The position numbers and the translations under genes were made by a program. Below, in pieces: positions 8,291 through 21,416 of a DNA stretch of 64,000 nucleotides. The DNA is taken from positions 1 through 64,000 of the forward strand of contig JASANC010002131.1 in the NCBI GenBank assembly GCA_030248135.1. Reading direction: 5' to 3'. The notes beneath the pieces were generated by a model, which had not been told where the DNA came from, ran no database searches, and saw only the letters and a program-made list of their open reading frames with translations. This DNA comes from Theristus sp. LFF4_11. Its lineage: Eukaryota; Nematoda; Chromadorea; Monhysterida; Xyalidae. Position 1 is the first letter of the stretch; every line of letters begins with the position of its first letter.

Positions 8291-10873
8291 TTAACACCGT
8301 TTGCAAATAAGAGTGGGGGGGTCTAGCGCTACATGGGAAAGTTTTTAAACCAAGGGTGCAGGGACATTCTACTAATCAAGGCGCTTCAGGTTTACCCCCT
8401 GAGTACTTCCTGATTATGCCTATAAAGGTCGTTTTTAGGGTGCGGAAGTTGAAAAACCCTCGATTTTTTGCGATTTTTCGCAAAGTGTACCTTTTTAGCC
8501 CTACCGTATCTCGTAGTTGCACAGTTTCTGGAACCTCACACAATATTCACATGAAAGATCTTGCGGAGTTCTTTAAGACCCTGTATCAATGAGCCCTTGC
8601 AAGGGGGTCCCTGAGGCGCTACGACGCTAGTTAAAATTACTTTTTTTTTAAAATTACGCTATTTTTTTAAAACATTTTTTTGAGCTCATAAACACAATTT
8701 TTCGATTTTCATTTTTGGTTCTACAGGGGGGTTTTCGGGGTCGCTGAATTTGAATCTGATCTTAGATTTTTGCCCCGGGCATTTTTTTGCCCTAAAATTG
8801 GGCAAAAACACATTTTTTTGCGTTTTCCAGTGTTTTTTGGTTTTAATTTTTAATTTTAAGTTCGGATTTTTTTTAACAAAGCTGTTTTACAACAGCCTTA
8901 CAACCGCTGTATCGGAATCAGTTTTGATATTTTGCAACTGACCACTTGCCCACCCAAAAAATGGGTAAAAAGTTGATTTTTTTGCTTTTTGCACACGTTT
9001 TCGTTTCACAGTGAAAAAAATCAAATTAGAAACAACTTGTAATTTTAATTTTTAATTCTACATGGAGGGTTTCGGGGTCGCTGAATTCGAATCTGATTTT
9101 AGATTTTTGTCCTGGGACTTTTTTTGTTCTAAAAGTTGGGCAAAAACACATTTTTATGCGTTTTCCAGTGGTTTTTTGTTTTAATTTTTAATTTTAGGTG
9201 CGGATTTTTTAACAAAGCTGTTTTATAACAGCCATACAACCGCTGTATTTGAATCAGTGTTGATATTTTGCAACTGACCACTTGTCCATCTAAAAAATGG
9301 GTAAAAAGTTGATTTTCTTGCTTTTTGCACACGTTTTCGTTTCACAGTGAAAAAATCAAGTTAGAAACAACTTGTAATTTTAATTTTTAATTCTCCAAGG
9401 GGGGTTTTCAAGATCGCTGAATTTGAATCTGACCTTAGATTTTTGTCCCGGGCTTTTTTATTGCTCTAAAAATGGGGCAAAAACACATTTTTATGCGTTT
9501 TCCAGTGTTTTTTTGTTTTAATTTTTAGTTTTAAATGTAGAGTTAATTAAAAAACAGTTTCATAACAGCCTTACAGCGGTTGTAAGGTTGTTATGAAACT
9601 GTTTTTTAAACAACTCTACATTTAAAACTAAAAATTAAAACAAAAAACCACTGGAAAACGCATAAAAATGTGTTTTGCCCCATTTTTAGAGCAATAAAAA
9701 TGCCCGGGGCAAAAATCTAAGATCAGATTCAAATTCAGCGATTTTGAAAACCTCCCTGGAAAAATTAAAATTAAAATTACAAGTTGTTTCTAATTTGATT
9801 TTTTCATTGTGAAACGAAAACGTGTGCAAAAAGCAAAAAAATCAACTTTTTACCCATTTTTTAAGTGGACAAGTGGTTAGTTGCAAAATATCAAAACAGA
9901 TTCAGATACAGCGGTTGTATGGCTGTTATAAAACAGCTTTGTTAAAAAAATCCGCCTTTAAAATGAAAAATTAAATCAAAAAAACACTGGAAAACGCATA
10001 AAAATGTGTTTTTGCCCAACTTTTAGAGCAAAAAAAGGTCCGGGACAAAAATCTAAAATCAGATTCGAATTAAGCGACCCCGAAACCCTCCATGTAGAAT
10101 TAAAAATTAAAATTACAAGTTGTTTCTAACTTGATTTTTTTTACTGTGAAACGAAAACGTGTGCAAAAATCAAAAAAATCAACTTTTTACCCATTTTTTG
10201 GGTGGGCAAGTGGTCAGTTGCAAAATATCAAAACTGATTCCGATACAGCGGTTGTAAGGCTGTTGTAAAACAGCTTTGTTAAAAAAATCCGCACTTAAAA
10301 TTAAAAATTAAAACCAAAAAACACTGGAAAACGCAAAAAAATGTGTTTTTGCCCAATTTTAGGGCAAAAAATGCCCGGGGCAAAAATCTAAGATCAGATT
10401 CGAATTCAGCGACCCCGAAAACCCCCTGTAGAACTAAAAATGAAAATCGAAAAATTGTGTTTATGAGCTCAAAAAAATGTTTTAAAAAAATAGCGTAATT
10501 TTTAAAAAAAAGTAATTTTAACTAGCGTCGTAGCGCCTCAGGGACCGCCCTTGCAAGGGCTCATTGATACAGGGCCTTAAAGAACTCCGCAAGATCTTTC
10601 ACGTGAATACTGTGTGAGGTTCCAGAAACTGTGCAACTACGAGATACGGTAGGGCTAAAAAGGTACACTTTGCGAAAAATCGCAAAAAATCGAGGGTTTT
10701 TCAACTTCCGCACCCTAAAAACGACCTTTATAGGCATAATCAGGGGGTACTCAGGGGGTAAACCTGAAGCGCCTTGATTAGTAGAATGTCCCTGCACCCT
10801 TGGTTTAAAAACTTTTCCATGTATCACGGAATGTTCCTAGGGCCCCCCCACTCTTATTTGCAAACGGTGTTAA
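8291..10873. mobile_element. Palindromic TTAA-bounded foldback transposon, 2.58 kb
   Basis: Bounded by TTAA at 8291-8294 and 10870-10873. The ends are inverted repeats beginning CACCGTTTGCAAATAAGAG. The two halves are near-perfect complements along about 1.28 kb each, meeting near 9580 at cagtttcataacagcc / ttgttatgaaactg. Each arm contains two to three roughly 350-bp tandem sub-repeats (ttttgcgttttccagtg and similar). No transposase frame is present. A TTAA target duplication is the hallmark of piggyBac-type elements, so a non-autonomous piggyBac-like foldback is the best reading. The same termini bound the element at 35394-41750. Confidence 0.85.
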
Positions 10874-10984
10874 CCTTCTGGTATAATCAGTGGTGAAGCC
10901 GTTTGATATTTAAAACTTTGCAAGATAACTGGTTAAATTTTTAGCCAGAATGGTCAAACGGTTGGCGAGTTACTAAAATACGTT

Positions 10985-11020
10985 TTAAAATTGTGGTATC
11001 ACTACTTATGGACCACCCTG
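10985..11020 (-). mobile_element. Lone mariner-like terminus
   Basis: In reverse complement it reads TA then CAGGGTGGTCCATAAGTAG, the CAGGGTG-type end of mariner-like elements. No partner end was found within a few kilobases, so it is a fragment. Confidence 0.5.
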
Positions 11021-14000
11021 TACAACGTACGCAGACTAGAATCGAATTTCGTTCGTCCAAGCGCACGCCTCGACGCTTCCGGTTTATTTTGCAGCTTTGG
11101 ATGTGTGCAGTACGCAATGCCTATGTGTCTGGGGGATAACCATGGTGAGCTGAGATAATAATTGTAAAACGACAACTGACTCCTACGGATTTCATAATAA
11201 TTTTCGGACACACGCCAGTTTCCGCTTGCTGCAACGGGCAACGTCATTTCATGAATAAATATATTTTGTGGTTTCGCCTTTCGCTGTTTCAAATGTGCAA
11301 AATGTACCATGCATGCATTCACACAGAGAAACCCTGCCTGTGCAATATTTGCACGGCCGAATTAGCAGACAACGCGCCATATATGGAATAACATTCGGTT
11401 CTAGTTGGTCTATTGATGCTCCCCAACGTTTTGTGAATAAAGCTTGATGCGCTGACTAATGCATAGAAATGTTTTAAGAAAACTGAATACGAAGCCGTGG
11501 CGTTTTTGGACAATCACCAAAAATTTGCTCAATTTCTTTACCGACTTTATTTTCGACTTCTTTCTCAAGTTATGATGTGCAATTCAAAATTTGTTTCTTA
11601 TTCAACAATTTTCCAAGAAGAGCGAATACTAATCGTCTAGTTTTGCATCTCTCGTACGTGTGTCGGTGTATGCGCAGATGGTAAACTCTTTAAACGTAGT
11701 TTTCTCAGATTCTCTCATTGAAACGTGTGTGTGTGTCTGCGTGGCGTTTTTGTCGTATAATGTGACGACTGTGACCTTTGCTGCTGCACACTCGTTTTGG
11801 TTTTATGATTTGGGCAGAGTCTCTTTTGTTGTTGTTTGTGTCGTCTACATGCGACAGACGACACAGACATTTATATTTCCATTTTTTGTTGTTCAGATTT
11901 TCAGCATAATGCTCACAGTTGTCTCAGTTAGAGATGTTCAATCTCAGTAAATTGTTCACGCTAAACAAGACCGGTTGAATGGGATACCGAACATACGGCG
12001 CTGCGTTCCGCCCATCTTTTTCATAGTGTATCCGTTCAAATGCTGTCCTGGTCGTTCAATGTAAAAAAGTCCGTAGGCACCTGCGTGATTGTTGGTGTGC
12101 AATTCCGTTTCGATTTCGTCGTCCACTGCCTTATTTTAGCTCGTTGCTATTCGCACGTCGTTTTAGATTACGTTTGAACGATATTGCGGTTTTTATCAGT
12201 GGTTCTTTCTTTCATCGGATCTGTCACTTTGAATTTGAACTCAGCCTTCAGAAAAATCGGCAGAACCGAACCAGAGCCACTACAAACTTGACAGCCGTGT
12301 GCTTTCTGCAAATTGTGGAAAGAGTTGGTTACTGCATTGTCGTCAAGTCGTTTTTTTTTCTTTTTATTGTTACCAGTTCTGGCTTTGTTGCTTTATCGAT
12401 CGTGTGCAGCAGTTTCTAGTTTCAGTTCTCGTCTGCATTGTTTTCACGTTTTTAGTGTGTCAGCCATCCATGTTATCCCTGCCTGTTTGCGGATTACGCG
12501 TGTTTATAGAATGCGCGAAGATGCGCCCCCTTTTCATTAGCGAATTGACCAAGTGCGAGTACCGTTTTTACTCATACATGCATGGTGCTGGCTGATGTTT
12601 CGTGCTGCCATCACCAACCTCCGGCGCACGGAATATTTCTGAGACTGTGCGGTCTGGGCGACTTGTCGAACTGACGAGCCCGTGGTGGCCGCAGTTTTTC
12701 GATGTCAGTCCGCAGCCCACAAATCTAAATCTGACGCTATGCTTGTCTTGTTCGAAAATAATGATTCTTTGTTTTTTTTAACAAGTCCGTTCGACCAATG
12801 GAAAAATTCTGGATTTTAAAATGAAAATGGTCGTGCTTTTTAACACCAATATTGTGCTTCACGCAAAAAAACACATGTAAAAAACAACAAGTGACCTGGT
12901 TTTTAACTGAGTTAGCAATTTTCATCTGCAGATTTTTGATTGTGCCATAAAACTGTCTTTCAACAAATTATACTGGCAAAAAGGGCGGTATTTGCGTGTT
13001 GTGTTGTGCACAAACCAGTTGGCTGATTTTGCTTGCAATGTTGTTTTTGCGCATGCTCCGCGACTTTTATTTGAAGATTTCATTTGCATAGCATGCGCTC
13101 AAACACACACCAGCATTTCTGTTTTTAGTGCCGTTTTTTTGTAAAACAAACCCCTCAACTTTAAAAAGCGCGCTCGATGCAATAATGCACGATGGATGAA
13201 TGGGCAATGTTCTTTTTAAGTTTTTAAGAACGTTGTAATATTTTCACTGACAGGACAAACGTGGTAGGGCCGCGGCATGCGTCATCCAGGCACGTTTTCA
13301 CATATGCGCTCATCAAAGTTTGACGTGGTGCAGCAATTGTGTTCGGCATCCCCGCAGCTTGAACAGAATGTTGAGCGTCAAATGGAATTTTTATAAACTC
13401 GTGGTACTTTCTGGCATCCACAACAGCAGGGACCAGCAGGCGTTCTTTGTGTCACGAGGAGTTCTGCGTTTTCAGTCCTTTTTGATTTCTAAAACATGAA
13501 TTAATTGAATAATTTACGTAATTTAATTTTTTACTTTTTATTTAATGGCATCAGTGAGAATTTTGTGTGAAACCACGAAATAATTTGTCACAGTCAATGC
13601 GTGATACACTATTTTTTCGAATAATTGAGTTTTCAACACTGCAATGCTGGAATCACGTGTATTGTTCTGCTCTGTAACAGTGGCAATTTGCCGTTTTAAA
13701 ATTTATCCGCATTTGAAGTTCTCTCATAGCCATCATGCGCGTTTCACCTTTTCGTTAGCTCGAATAGAAATTACCCAGTTTTTTGTGTTATCCATGAATA
13801 AAACGTGGTTAGCATTGAAAAACAAGCTTGCCGCAGCTGCACGTGTTTTATAAAATTGTGCCTTGCTGTGCGTGCGTCTGTTTATTTGAACATTCCATGT
13901 CAGTTTTTGTTCGTTTGTGCTCGTGTGTTTTGCGTTTTTTTTCAATGCCCCATGCCTCGGTCGTTTGTGGAATAGATTATTTGACACCAGTTGTCAATGG

Positions 14001-14527
14001 AACTGAACAACGTTTGCATCGTTTAATCTTTTTCATTCAGTTTCATACCTTTTCTCACCTTCAGTCATGTCTCTTTGTCTACGCAGAGATTTGATAAAAC
14101 CATTTATTTTTTAGAACAATTTGCTAAAAACTGCACAGCCACAGCGCTGCGCGGACAAGCATATTCCTAATCCGTTTCAAAGTTTTTTCATCAGTTTTTC
14201 TCGTTGCCATCACATGTAAAAAAGGATGATAATAAAATTATTTCAGTCTGCGGAGTGTGTGGAGTCACGATGAGAAAGGTGCAATGCTTTTTCAAAATAA
14301 AACAGTTCCTTGTTTTGTAATTCGGTTTTCAGCTAATGCATGTAGCCAGCGTCTCTCGCCCGCGCCCCGCATCACATGTTCTTCTTTTCATTTTTGGTAG
14401 ATTTTTAGGTTTCAATTTAGTTTTCTTATTGATGATATTTTATGAATAATCACTGCGTAAAAGTATTGCCTTGCATACCTTATAATCGTGTTAAAAAGTT
14501 CAAACGGGTCCAATTAAACATAACTAA

Positions 14528-14609
14528 AGGTGCATTCATGAAGCGTATAGTCAGCGCTATGTTTTAGCACAGCTAAGCGTCACTAAATATTGTTTCATGA
14601 ATGCCTCTT
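14528..14609. mobile_element. 80-bp palindromic MITE, copy 1
   Basis: Ends gcattcatgaagc and gtttcatgaatgcc are inverted repeats, and the internal word gcgtcactaaata is shared with copy 2 at 16381-16461. Confidence 0.75.
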
Positions 14610-15583
14610 AAGCAGTAGTGCACTTTATATCGCAAAAGTGGACAATTTATGCTTATAAGATTTAAAAATAACTGTGAAAAAGCGCTTTTCCTCTCTGCGA
14701 GTCGTTCTTCTTCAAATAAAATGCAATCCGCATTTCCCAATTCTGTTTATTATTTCAAGCCGCTCACATAAACAAGCAGAAGAGTGACTCTTTGAAGCGT
14801 AAAATATCTGACACCCGTTCATTTTTCAGTGGATTCTGTATAACAAGCGTGTCTGGCTTCGCTTTTCATTTTGCAAAACTGCAATAAAGATCTCATCGTT
14901 TATATTACTCTTCAGTTCTCTCCATTTCCGCTTTGTATTCACTTCAAACATTCTTTTTGATTTTGAATTTAGTACTTTCGTTTTTTTTTGAAAAACATTC
15001 GTCGTTATTATTATAAAGTTTTGTTATTTTTAAACCCCTAACTCGTGTATTCAGTTTTATTCCACTCTCAATGTTTATTAAATTTATGTATTATTCTTTT
15101 CATATAACTTCACACGTTTGAAGTTTGCAGAATATCGCCCTTTGAGCTGAAAAGTTAAAACCTGTTCATGTTAAAAAACAGGCTCCCGCCGGATTGTGCT
15201 CTGCAAACTGCAGGCACTTTTATGCTCAATAACACTTCAGCATTCAACTTCACCAGCCTAACTGGCTGTCTATTTTTCGTTTTGTTCGTATCAGTTTACA
15301 GCATACTGGAAAACGAAATAATAAACCACTTATAATCCGAACATTATTTATTGTTGTAGAAAATTATGGAGCTTTATAGCATACGTACAAGCTGTGTATG
15401 TATCTGATCTGTGTGCTACCAAGCCAGACAGTGGCTGACATGTGCATATCGACTTGATGTTCCTGTCTGTGCCCGTGCCAGCAACGCACAGGTAAAAAAT
15501 GAACAACTGCGTTCGTTGGGCTGCGGCTGCGTTGGTGCTGCAGTAAAATTTTAACACAAGAAACTGCCATTATTGTATGGCCT

Positions 15584-15803
15584 ATTTTTTTAAACGTGTC
15601 CCACTGAAATGACGTCATGTGCCATAAAACATGCGCTTGTCGTTCACAGCAAACCAGACTATCCGTTTAGCCGATTTCTTCCCGTAAACAAATGGTGAAT
15701 GTCGAATCAGTCACACCAAACTGAAATTTTAGTGCCTGTACTTTGACAAACGGGCGTTTTTAAATAAAATGACGTCACGTTAGTCCGGACACGTTTGAAT
15801 AAA
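15584..15803. mobile_element. About 220-bp MITE with AAACGTGTCC termini
   Basis: Left terminus aaacgtgtcc and right terminus ggacacgtttgaata form an inverted repeat. The interior includes two tgacgtca palindromes and ttgtcgttcacagcaa. An inverted copy lies at 42415-42613 inside an intron of the thyroglobulin-domain gene. Confidence 0.8.
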
Positions 15804-16380
15804 TCCACAATATTTAGTCGACATCTATTAATCAATATCATTTTATATATCCTTGTCAACAATTTTCCAAGCTCGCTTTAAAAATGCGTTTGCTGTTTTA
15901 TAACATAACACGTGAACTCAATTTTAGCATGTATAGTGAATTTAGTTTTCTCTAAAGTCAAAATGTTTATTCAAAATAATGTTCCGTGTTTTTCGCAAGT
16001 TTTTCTCAAAATAATGTCGAAGATAATGGTTACCATGGAGCCGATAATGACAGGAAGTAGCAAACAAAGGAGTACATGTACTCCGCTGGCTGATAAAGTT
16101 GCAAGCGGCTTTATTTTGCGCTGAATTTTGTGTCTGGCTGTACTTTAGCTCAAGTCTGTCACGGTGTTTTACTGATTGAGTGTGAAAATCACTTCAGTTT
16201 TTTGTGCTTCTTACAATTCTGCTTCTTCAGTATTTTCTTGGCGGTGTTGTCAAGCAAAGATTGACGACACAGCCAGCCTCTGTGTCAAATAACGATAAAT
16301 GCAAACTGCTCGACTTTATATTTTGAAGCAACTGTTGATTTATGTATTTTTTTCAGTCCATAATACAAATGGAGTGGCTT

Positions 16381-16461
16381 AAGGGGCATTCATGAAGCAG
16401 GAGCTGTGTTAAAATATAACTACATACGCGGTCACTAAATACTGCTTCATGAATGCCGCTT
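16381..16461. mobile_element. 80-bp palindromic MITE, copy 2
   Basis: Ends ggcattcatgaagca and tgcttcatgaatgcc are a 15-bp perfect inverted repeat. Same family as 14528-14609. Confidence 0.78.
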
Positions 16462-17048
16462 TACATGACGTGTTCCGTCACATGACACAGAGCTGGTTAG
16501 CCGTCGGCCCTCTAAGATCTAAGATCCAATCTTAAATGTAAATACAAGTCACTACAAATTTTATCCAAATTTCACAGATATCGTTGAGAATTAAAAGTAC
16601 CTTGGCTGAAACTTAGCTGATCTTGAACTCACTGTATTGTTTGTTGGCTGTGAAGTGCTTTATCTTATTTCTGCCGTTGCGTCCCTTTAAAGAAGCCAAT
16701 TGTATGTCTAACTTTTCTGTGTTTCACAAAAAACGTCACCATGGAAGAGTTACATTGTTTCGACTTTGAGCAAAAAGTCGCGTTGACTTCGATGTTATAG
16801 CAAAAAGTTTCTCTGGAAAAACTTTGTCGCTTATTACACAAAAAATCCAAGTCCGCAGCGTGCTTTCTGTTGAGGACACTAAAATATTGATAAACGTCAG
16901 AAAACGCGCTTTGAAGTTTGATTATGTTTAGCTTGAATTTTAGCGCGCACACAACACGCTTGACGTGATTACTTGACCAACGTCTGCAACACGACAACGC
17001 TGAACTTGAAAGTGCAGTCGCACGTTGATGATCACTGGTGGCTGAGCG

Positions 17049-18700
17049 TTGTCGCACCTTCTGATTGCCATCATTAATTCCACTGGTAGCCGTGTGCGCC
17101 GTGAGCTACTGGCGCGCAGTGTGCAGCACTCCACCCGTGTCGGTCTGTTTGCGCTGTGCATCTGTGCAGCCGCAGTCTGCATCATTTACTACTCATTGAG
17201 TGGCGTTCAAAATACTAAACGTTCTGCAACGAGCCACAGTGAACACCACGCGCCACATCATCATCGGTTATCACCAAACACTGACACTGCTGCCGCCATG
17301 GACGCCGCTGCGTTGCACTGGCCCACTGGCACCAAGTACAACGCGCACTTTTTTTAAAAATTTTATCAAACAAAATACGCAGTTATCATTGTTTTCAATA
17401 CAACAGTGTGAGCACACTCGTGCAAAGTGCTTGTTCGTTGGTGACGCGTTTGTTAGCAGCAAGCAAGTGACGCCTGCCTTGTGTCTGCAGCGATCGCGTG
17501 GTCGGCGGGCGCTCGCCAGAGCTGAGCATCTGGGCGCACCGGCAGCGTGTGCCTGCGGACGCAGCCGGCCGTTTGCTCGCCGCCATGAGCAACGGAGAGA
17601 ACGTCTTCAAGAGTGCCAACCTCTTTGCCGCTTCTGTGCCAGAGAGCACGCTGAAATTGCGCGCCAGCATTTTAATAGAAGAAAACCGTCTTGAAGTGCT
17701 GGTTAGTGCTGTACAAATCTAATGCACTCTTTTCGGTGATAAACAAACGCCACCACGTTTCCTATGTACTCTTTCAACGCATTTTATTCATATTTCTTAA
17801 TCATCAGGGGTTGAAAATCTTCTACCGCGAAGCAGTGCCACCGGAAGGTCACTACACGAAAGGCGAAATTTTGCTGCTACACGGCCAAGCATTCACATCG
17901 GCCAACTGGCTCGATAAGCACACAATGCAGACGTTTGCTGCTGCAGGCTACAGGACTGTGGCCGTCGACTTGCCCGGTTGGTCTGCAATTATGGTCGTTC
18001 GACACGATTTGTAACAAAAGAAGTCAAAGCAGATAAAGATACAGCGAGTCTGAAGGCACTTTCAAATGCCAGACGAGGAGGGGCGCTTGCGGTTTGCAAG
18101 CTGAATCGGAACATGTATCATCATTAATTTTTCTTTCTGAAAAATAGAGATCAGACTATTGTTTGCAAACGAAACAGGCTACGGTCAGACGGCTGGTCGG
18201 ACACTGTCCGCAGAGGAGAAGCCACGGCTGGTGGGTGCGCTGGTAGAGGCGCTGCAGCTGGCGCAGCCTGTGCTCGTCAGCCCGAGCATGTCCGGTGCTT
18301 ACAGCATTCCATTCGTGATGCTGCATGGCGAGGCGCGTCTGAGTGCCTTTGTGCCCGTTGCACCCGTTTCATCCGGCGACTACAGCAGCGCAAAGTACAA
18401 GAAAATCAAGGTGCATGCTGCTTCAGCGACGTTTGCACATATTCACACAGAACAACACGCGCGCAGATGTCAGCCAATCTCTCTTTTGCGTGTCATTTGC
18501 AGTTGCCGACGTTGATCGTGTACGGCGAGCGGGACACCAGCCTTGGCATTTTGTCGGCCAACAATCTGAAGGCGTTGCCGAACGGGCGTGTCATCAAAAT
18601 CCCGGCCGCTGGGCACGCGTGCTATTTGAACAATCCGGACGTGTTCCACACGGTCGTACTGAACTTCTTGGATTTGGTGCGCACGCACAGGCATTTGTGA
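17049..18700 (+). CDS. ABHD14A: ABHD14A-like alpha/beta hydrolase, five exons
   Basis: Predicted membrane-anchored serine hydrolase of the ABHD14 family; substrate not evident. Model exons: 17049-17335 (tentative), 17491-17701, 17808-17976, 18178-18410, 18503-18700. Intron phases agree at every join (2, 0, 1, 0). Exon 1 encodes a hydrophobic segment (VGLFALCICAAAVCIIYYSL) like the N-terminal anchor of ABHD14A. Exon 3 gives FYREAVPP, LLLHGQAF and VAVDLPG, which continues across the intron into YGQTAG. The nucleophile is the second Ser of SPSMSG (codon 18284). The acid is Asp in VYGERD (18533) and the base is His in AGHACYL (18614), so the triad is complete. The hydrolase domain is nearly full length. 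Exon 1's donor (GTACAA, 17336) is weak, so the linker between anchor and domain may differ. The nearest sequence to the right is a Helitron. Family assignment is strong. Confidence 0.85.
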
Positions 18701-19168
18701 GCAAGTGTCAGCATTGTTGTTGCTGAAAACTATTGGAGTTGCAAGTGAACCGAAATCATTGGCAACTCTTTGCGATTGATGATGATTGACATTGCGATGA
18801 TGTCTCGACTCCGTGCTTTTTATGCATTACTTCGATTCAATATCAAGGATTTATTGCACCAAAATTTCTGTGTTTTCCGTTTTCTGTTGTCTGTTGTTTT
18901 TTGTCACAAGTGATGATATTATACCAAATTTTGATTTATGAGGATATCTCCAACTAAACATATTGTTTTTTGTTTTCGTTTCGAAATTATCTACGTATAT
19001 TCTTAAAATATCAACGTTGCTTTCAAACGCGTAACTAAATTGATCTGCATCAGAACCAGACCAGACCCGCAGTGTTTGGTATAATGTGTACAATGAAAGT
19101 GAATGGTTGAAAAACTATTTTTTAATCAAAAGCATCAAGAAAAAATTGAGGTGAATTTTTTTATTAAA
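18701..19168. other. 3' flank of the ABHD14A-like gene, no further gene
   Basis: AT-rich. Presumably 3' UTR followed by spacer up to the Helitron terminus. No canonical AATAAA close to the stop was confirmed. Confidence 0.4.
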
Positions 19169-20028
19169 CTAGCAGTTGACCCGTGCCTACGGCCCGGGTA
19201 AATTATGTTTGCGATTTTGTTAACAGCAAGGTGCGCACCCGCGGATTTATCGACATTTGTTTGCTTCTGTTTTCCTGAAACGGGAAACGTGTTGATTTTT
19301 TTAACCAAGGCTTTCAAGCATTTTTCAAGCGTTCTGCTTTTGTTTTTATCTCGAGAACCCGCTCAATTTTTAAAAGTGCTTTTCAAACGTTTCAAATGTT
19401 TGTTTTCAAGCTTTTCGATTCGGTGTCAATTCTATGTCAAAAATGATTCTTTTATAACTCTGTTTCGCTGATTTTGCAATCGCTGAGAAATTTTTTTTCT
19501 AAACTAATTGAATTTGCAGCTCACATTTGTTCTCGGTTAGTTAAGTTAAACTCGGTTAAAGGCAAGACGTCGTTCCCGTTAATTTTTTCAGAACTGGCCG
19601 GAATCGATACCCGTTTATTTGCACAATCCCATTTGTGTTTTTCATAGTAAGCCCGCTTTTTGCACAAAAATGTTTTTAAATAAAGTTTGACGCGCCACAG
19701 ACGACCGGATCAGTTTATTCGGGTGCTCCAGACAGACACAGTAAAACGGTACTAAACTGAACCCCGAAATGGTACAAAACATGGTATATATCAGATAGTG
19801 CAGACAGCGATGACGTTTGTTGACGTGCACTTGCCACGTATACCAGCCACGTATACGACCACGCCAACTCCTCCCCCGTGAACGGAAGACGATGCGCCAC
19901 GGACGATAAATCACAATGGTACAAATCACAAGAAATAATCACAACAGAGCAAAACAACGAATGAGCAACAACAAAAAATCATGGTTGAGTGAAAAATCAA
20001 TAGAATGACATTCAAATACGCATCCAAT

Positions 20029-21231
20029 TCAATTTGTCGTCTTTTTCCCCCTTTCACGAAGATCGGCAAGTCGACGCACAATCACTTTGCCTGATTCTAA
20101 ACGAATCTTCGCAGACGACGGTTTCAACAGCTCAAAAAAGGTTCCTTTCAACGGATGCGTAGGATGCAACTTGCTTTTCCTTGAATCACGGTTTGTTGCA
20201 TCTTTCACCCAAACCAGTTCACCAACTCTATACTCATCCGCTGTGCGGTTGTACCACTGTCGATTCACTGACTGAAAAAACGTACACTTAATCTGGTTCA
20301 AACGCAATCCTGCGTCGACCATAGCATCAATCACCATGCTCACATCATTCAAATGTTCCTTAAATGAACGACTGTACACCAGGACGTCGTCCAAATAAAC
20401 TCGACAACGCTTGCCAATATGCTCCCTCAGTTGGCTGTTCATAAAGCGCTGGAAAGTTGCCGGAGCACCGGTCAAACCAAATGGCATGCGCAGCCATTCA
20501 AATAGTTTCCACGATCCTTGGTGGAATGCGAGGAATGCAGTCTTTTCAATGTCCTTTTCAGCCATTGGAATATTGTAATAGCCGCATTTCACGTCCAACG
20601 ACGTAAAGTAACGTGCATCCCGCAATGAGTCAATCATGTCATCGATGCGAGGCAATGGATACGCGTCAGCTCGCGTAATACTATTCAATCGCCGAAAATC
20701 CACACAGAAACGCCAACTACCCTCTTTCTTTTTTACGAGCACAATGGCAGATGCGTACGGCGAATTAGACTCACGGATGAACTTGTTTTCGAGCAATTCA
20801 CAGCACATGTCCTCCACCACCGATCTGAGATTCAATTCGATTCGACGCGGTTTCTCGCGGAAAGGTGGATTATCTCCGACATCAATTGTGTGCTCAACCG
20901 TTGCTTTGCCAACGTTGTCAACGTTCTGGCATTTACCTGGCACGTAGCTAGTGCTGAATGCTCTCTCTTTGGACTGCAGTAAATGCTTGACAGATTCCGT
21001 CTCTTCTGCTGTCAAGTCCCCAATTTTCAACACATCAATCAACTCCTCTTTTTTCTCATGCTCAACTGACTGGTTCACTGACTGCACATCCATCCACTCA
21101 GTATCTTCACCATTGCTCTCTTCAATTGGAACCTCCAACTGAAAACGCGCATTTGCGTCTTTATCAACAAACATGATTCGTACCCGTTCATCATCAGGTA
21201 ACACCGGGCAGTGCTTGCGAATACGACGCAC
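20029..21231 (-). pseudogene. Gypsy pol remnant: RT fused to integrase C-terminus by internal deletion
   Basis: An open frame of about 400 codons. It has a gypsy-type RT: VVEDMCCELLENKFIRESNS, then SPYAS, WRFCVDFRRLN, a FTSLDVKCGYYNI block, MPFGLTGAPATFQRFM and the catalytic VYLDDVLVYS. About 20 residues after LNQIKCTFFQ the frame jumps to WYNRTADEY, VGELVWVKD and VRRLADLRERG. These are typical of the integrase tail that follows the catalytic core. The rest of RT, RNase H and the integrase core are missing without breaking the frame; the junction is near 20275. Upstream protease and gag are absent, although the frame appears to extend slightly before the first ATG. It cannot encode a full polyprotein, so it is a dead or trans-mobilised copy. 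Confidence 0.85.
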
Positions 21232-21277
21232 AAATGGCGGATTGTCGGATTCAGTCTGTCTGTTAGTAACTGTCTGT

Positions 21278-21416
21278 CTTCAAGTAGCGAGAGAGTGGCG
21301 ATTTACTGGACTGGAGAACAACACATTACAGGAAAAAGCATCACATTATATAGGAGATCACGCACAATTATACATAATTACAGCCAGACAATTACAATAA
21401 TCGCCCATCATTAACT
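21278..21416 (-). repeat. 139-bp direct repeat (LTR-like), inner copy
   Basis: Near-identical to 22079-22217. On the minus strand it is preceded by a purine-rich tract (gatgggggagaag, 21417-21430) resembling a polypurine tract, as expected for a 3' LTR. Confidence 0.7.

Larger units (their letters stand above)
11023..17048. other. 6-kb AT-rich intergenic region with three small MITEs
   Basis: No exon-like stretch with family resemblance is visible on either strand. Open frames are short and of ordinary random composition for AT-rich DNA. The only structured items are the MITEs at 14528-14609, 15584-15803 and 16381-16461, listed separately. The stretch may contain the promoter of the gene starting at 17049. 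Confidence 0.5.

Noticed and set aside
8291..10873. Small gene inside the palindrome arms (frame with AFR-type words near 8356-8592)
   Set aside because: The same frame recurs in every arm of the TTAA elements and has no recognised motif; treated as repeat sequence.
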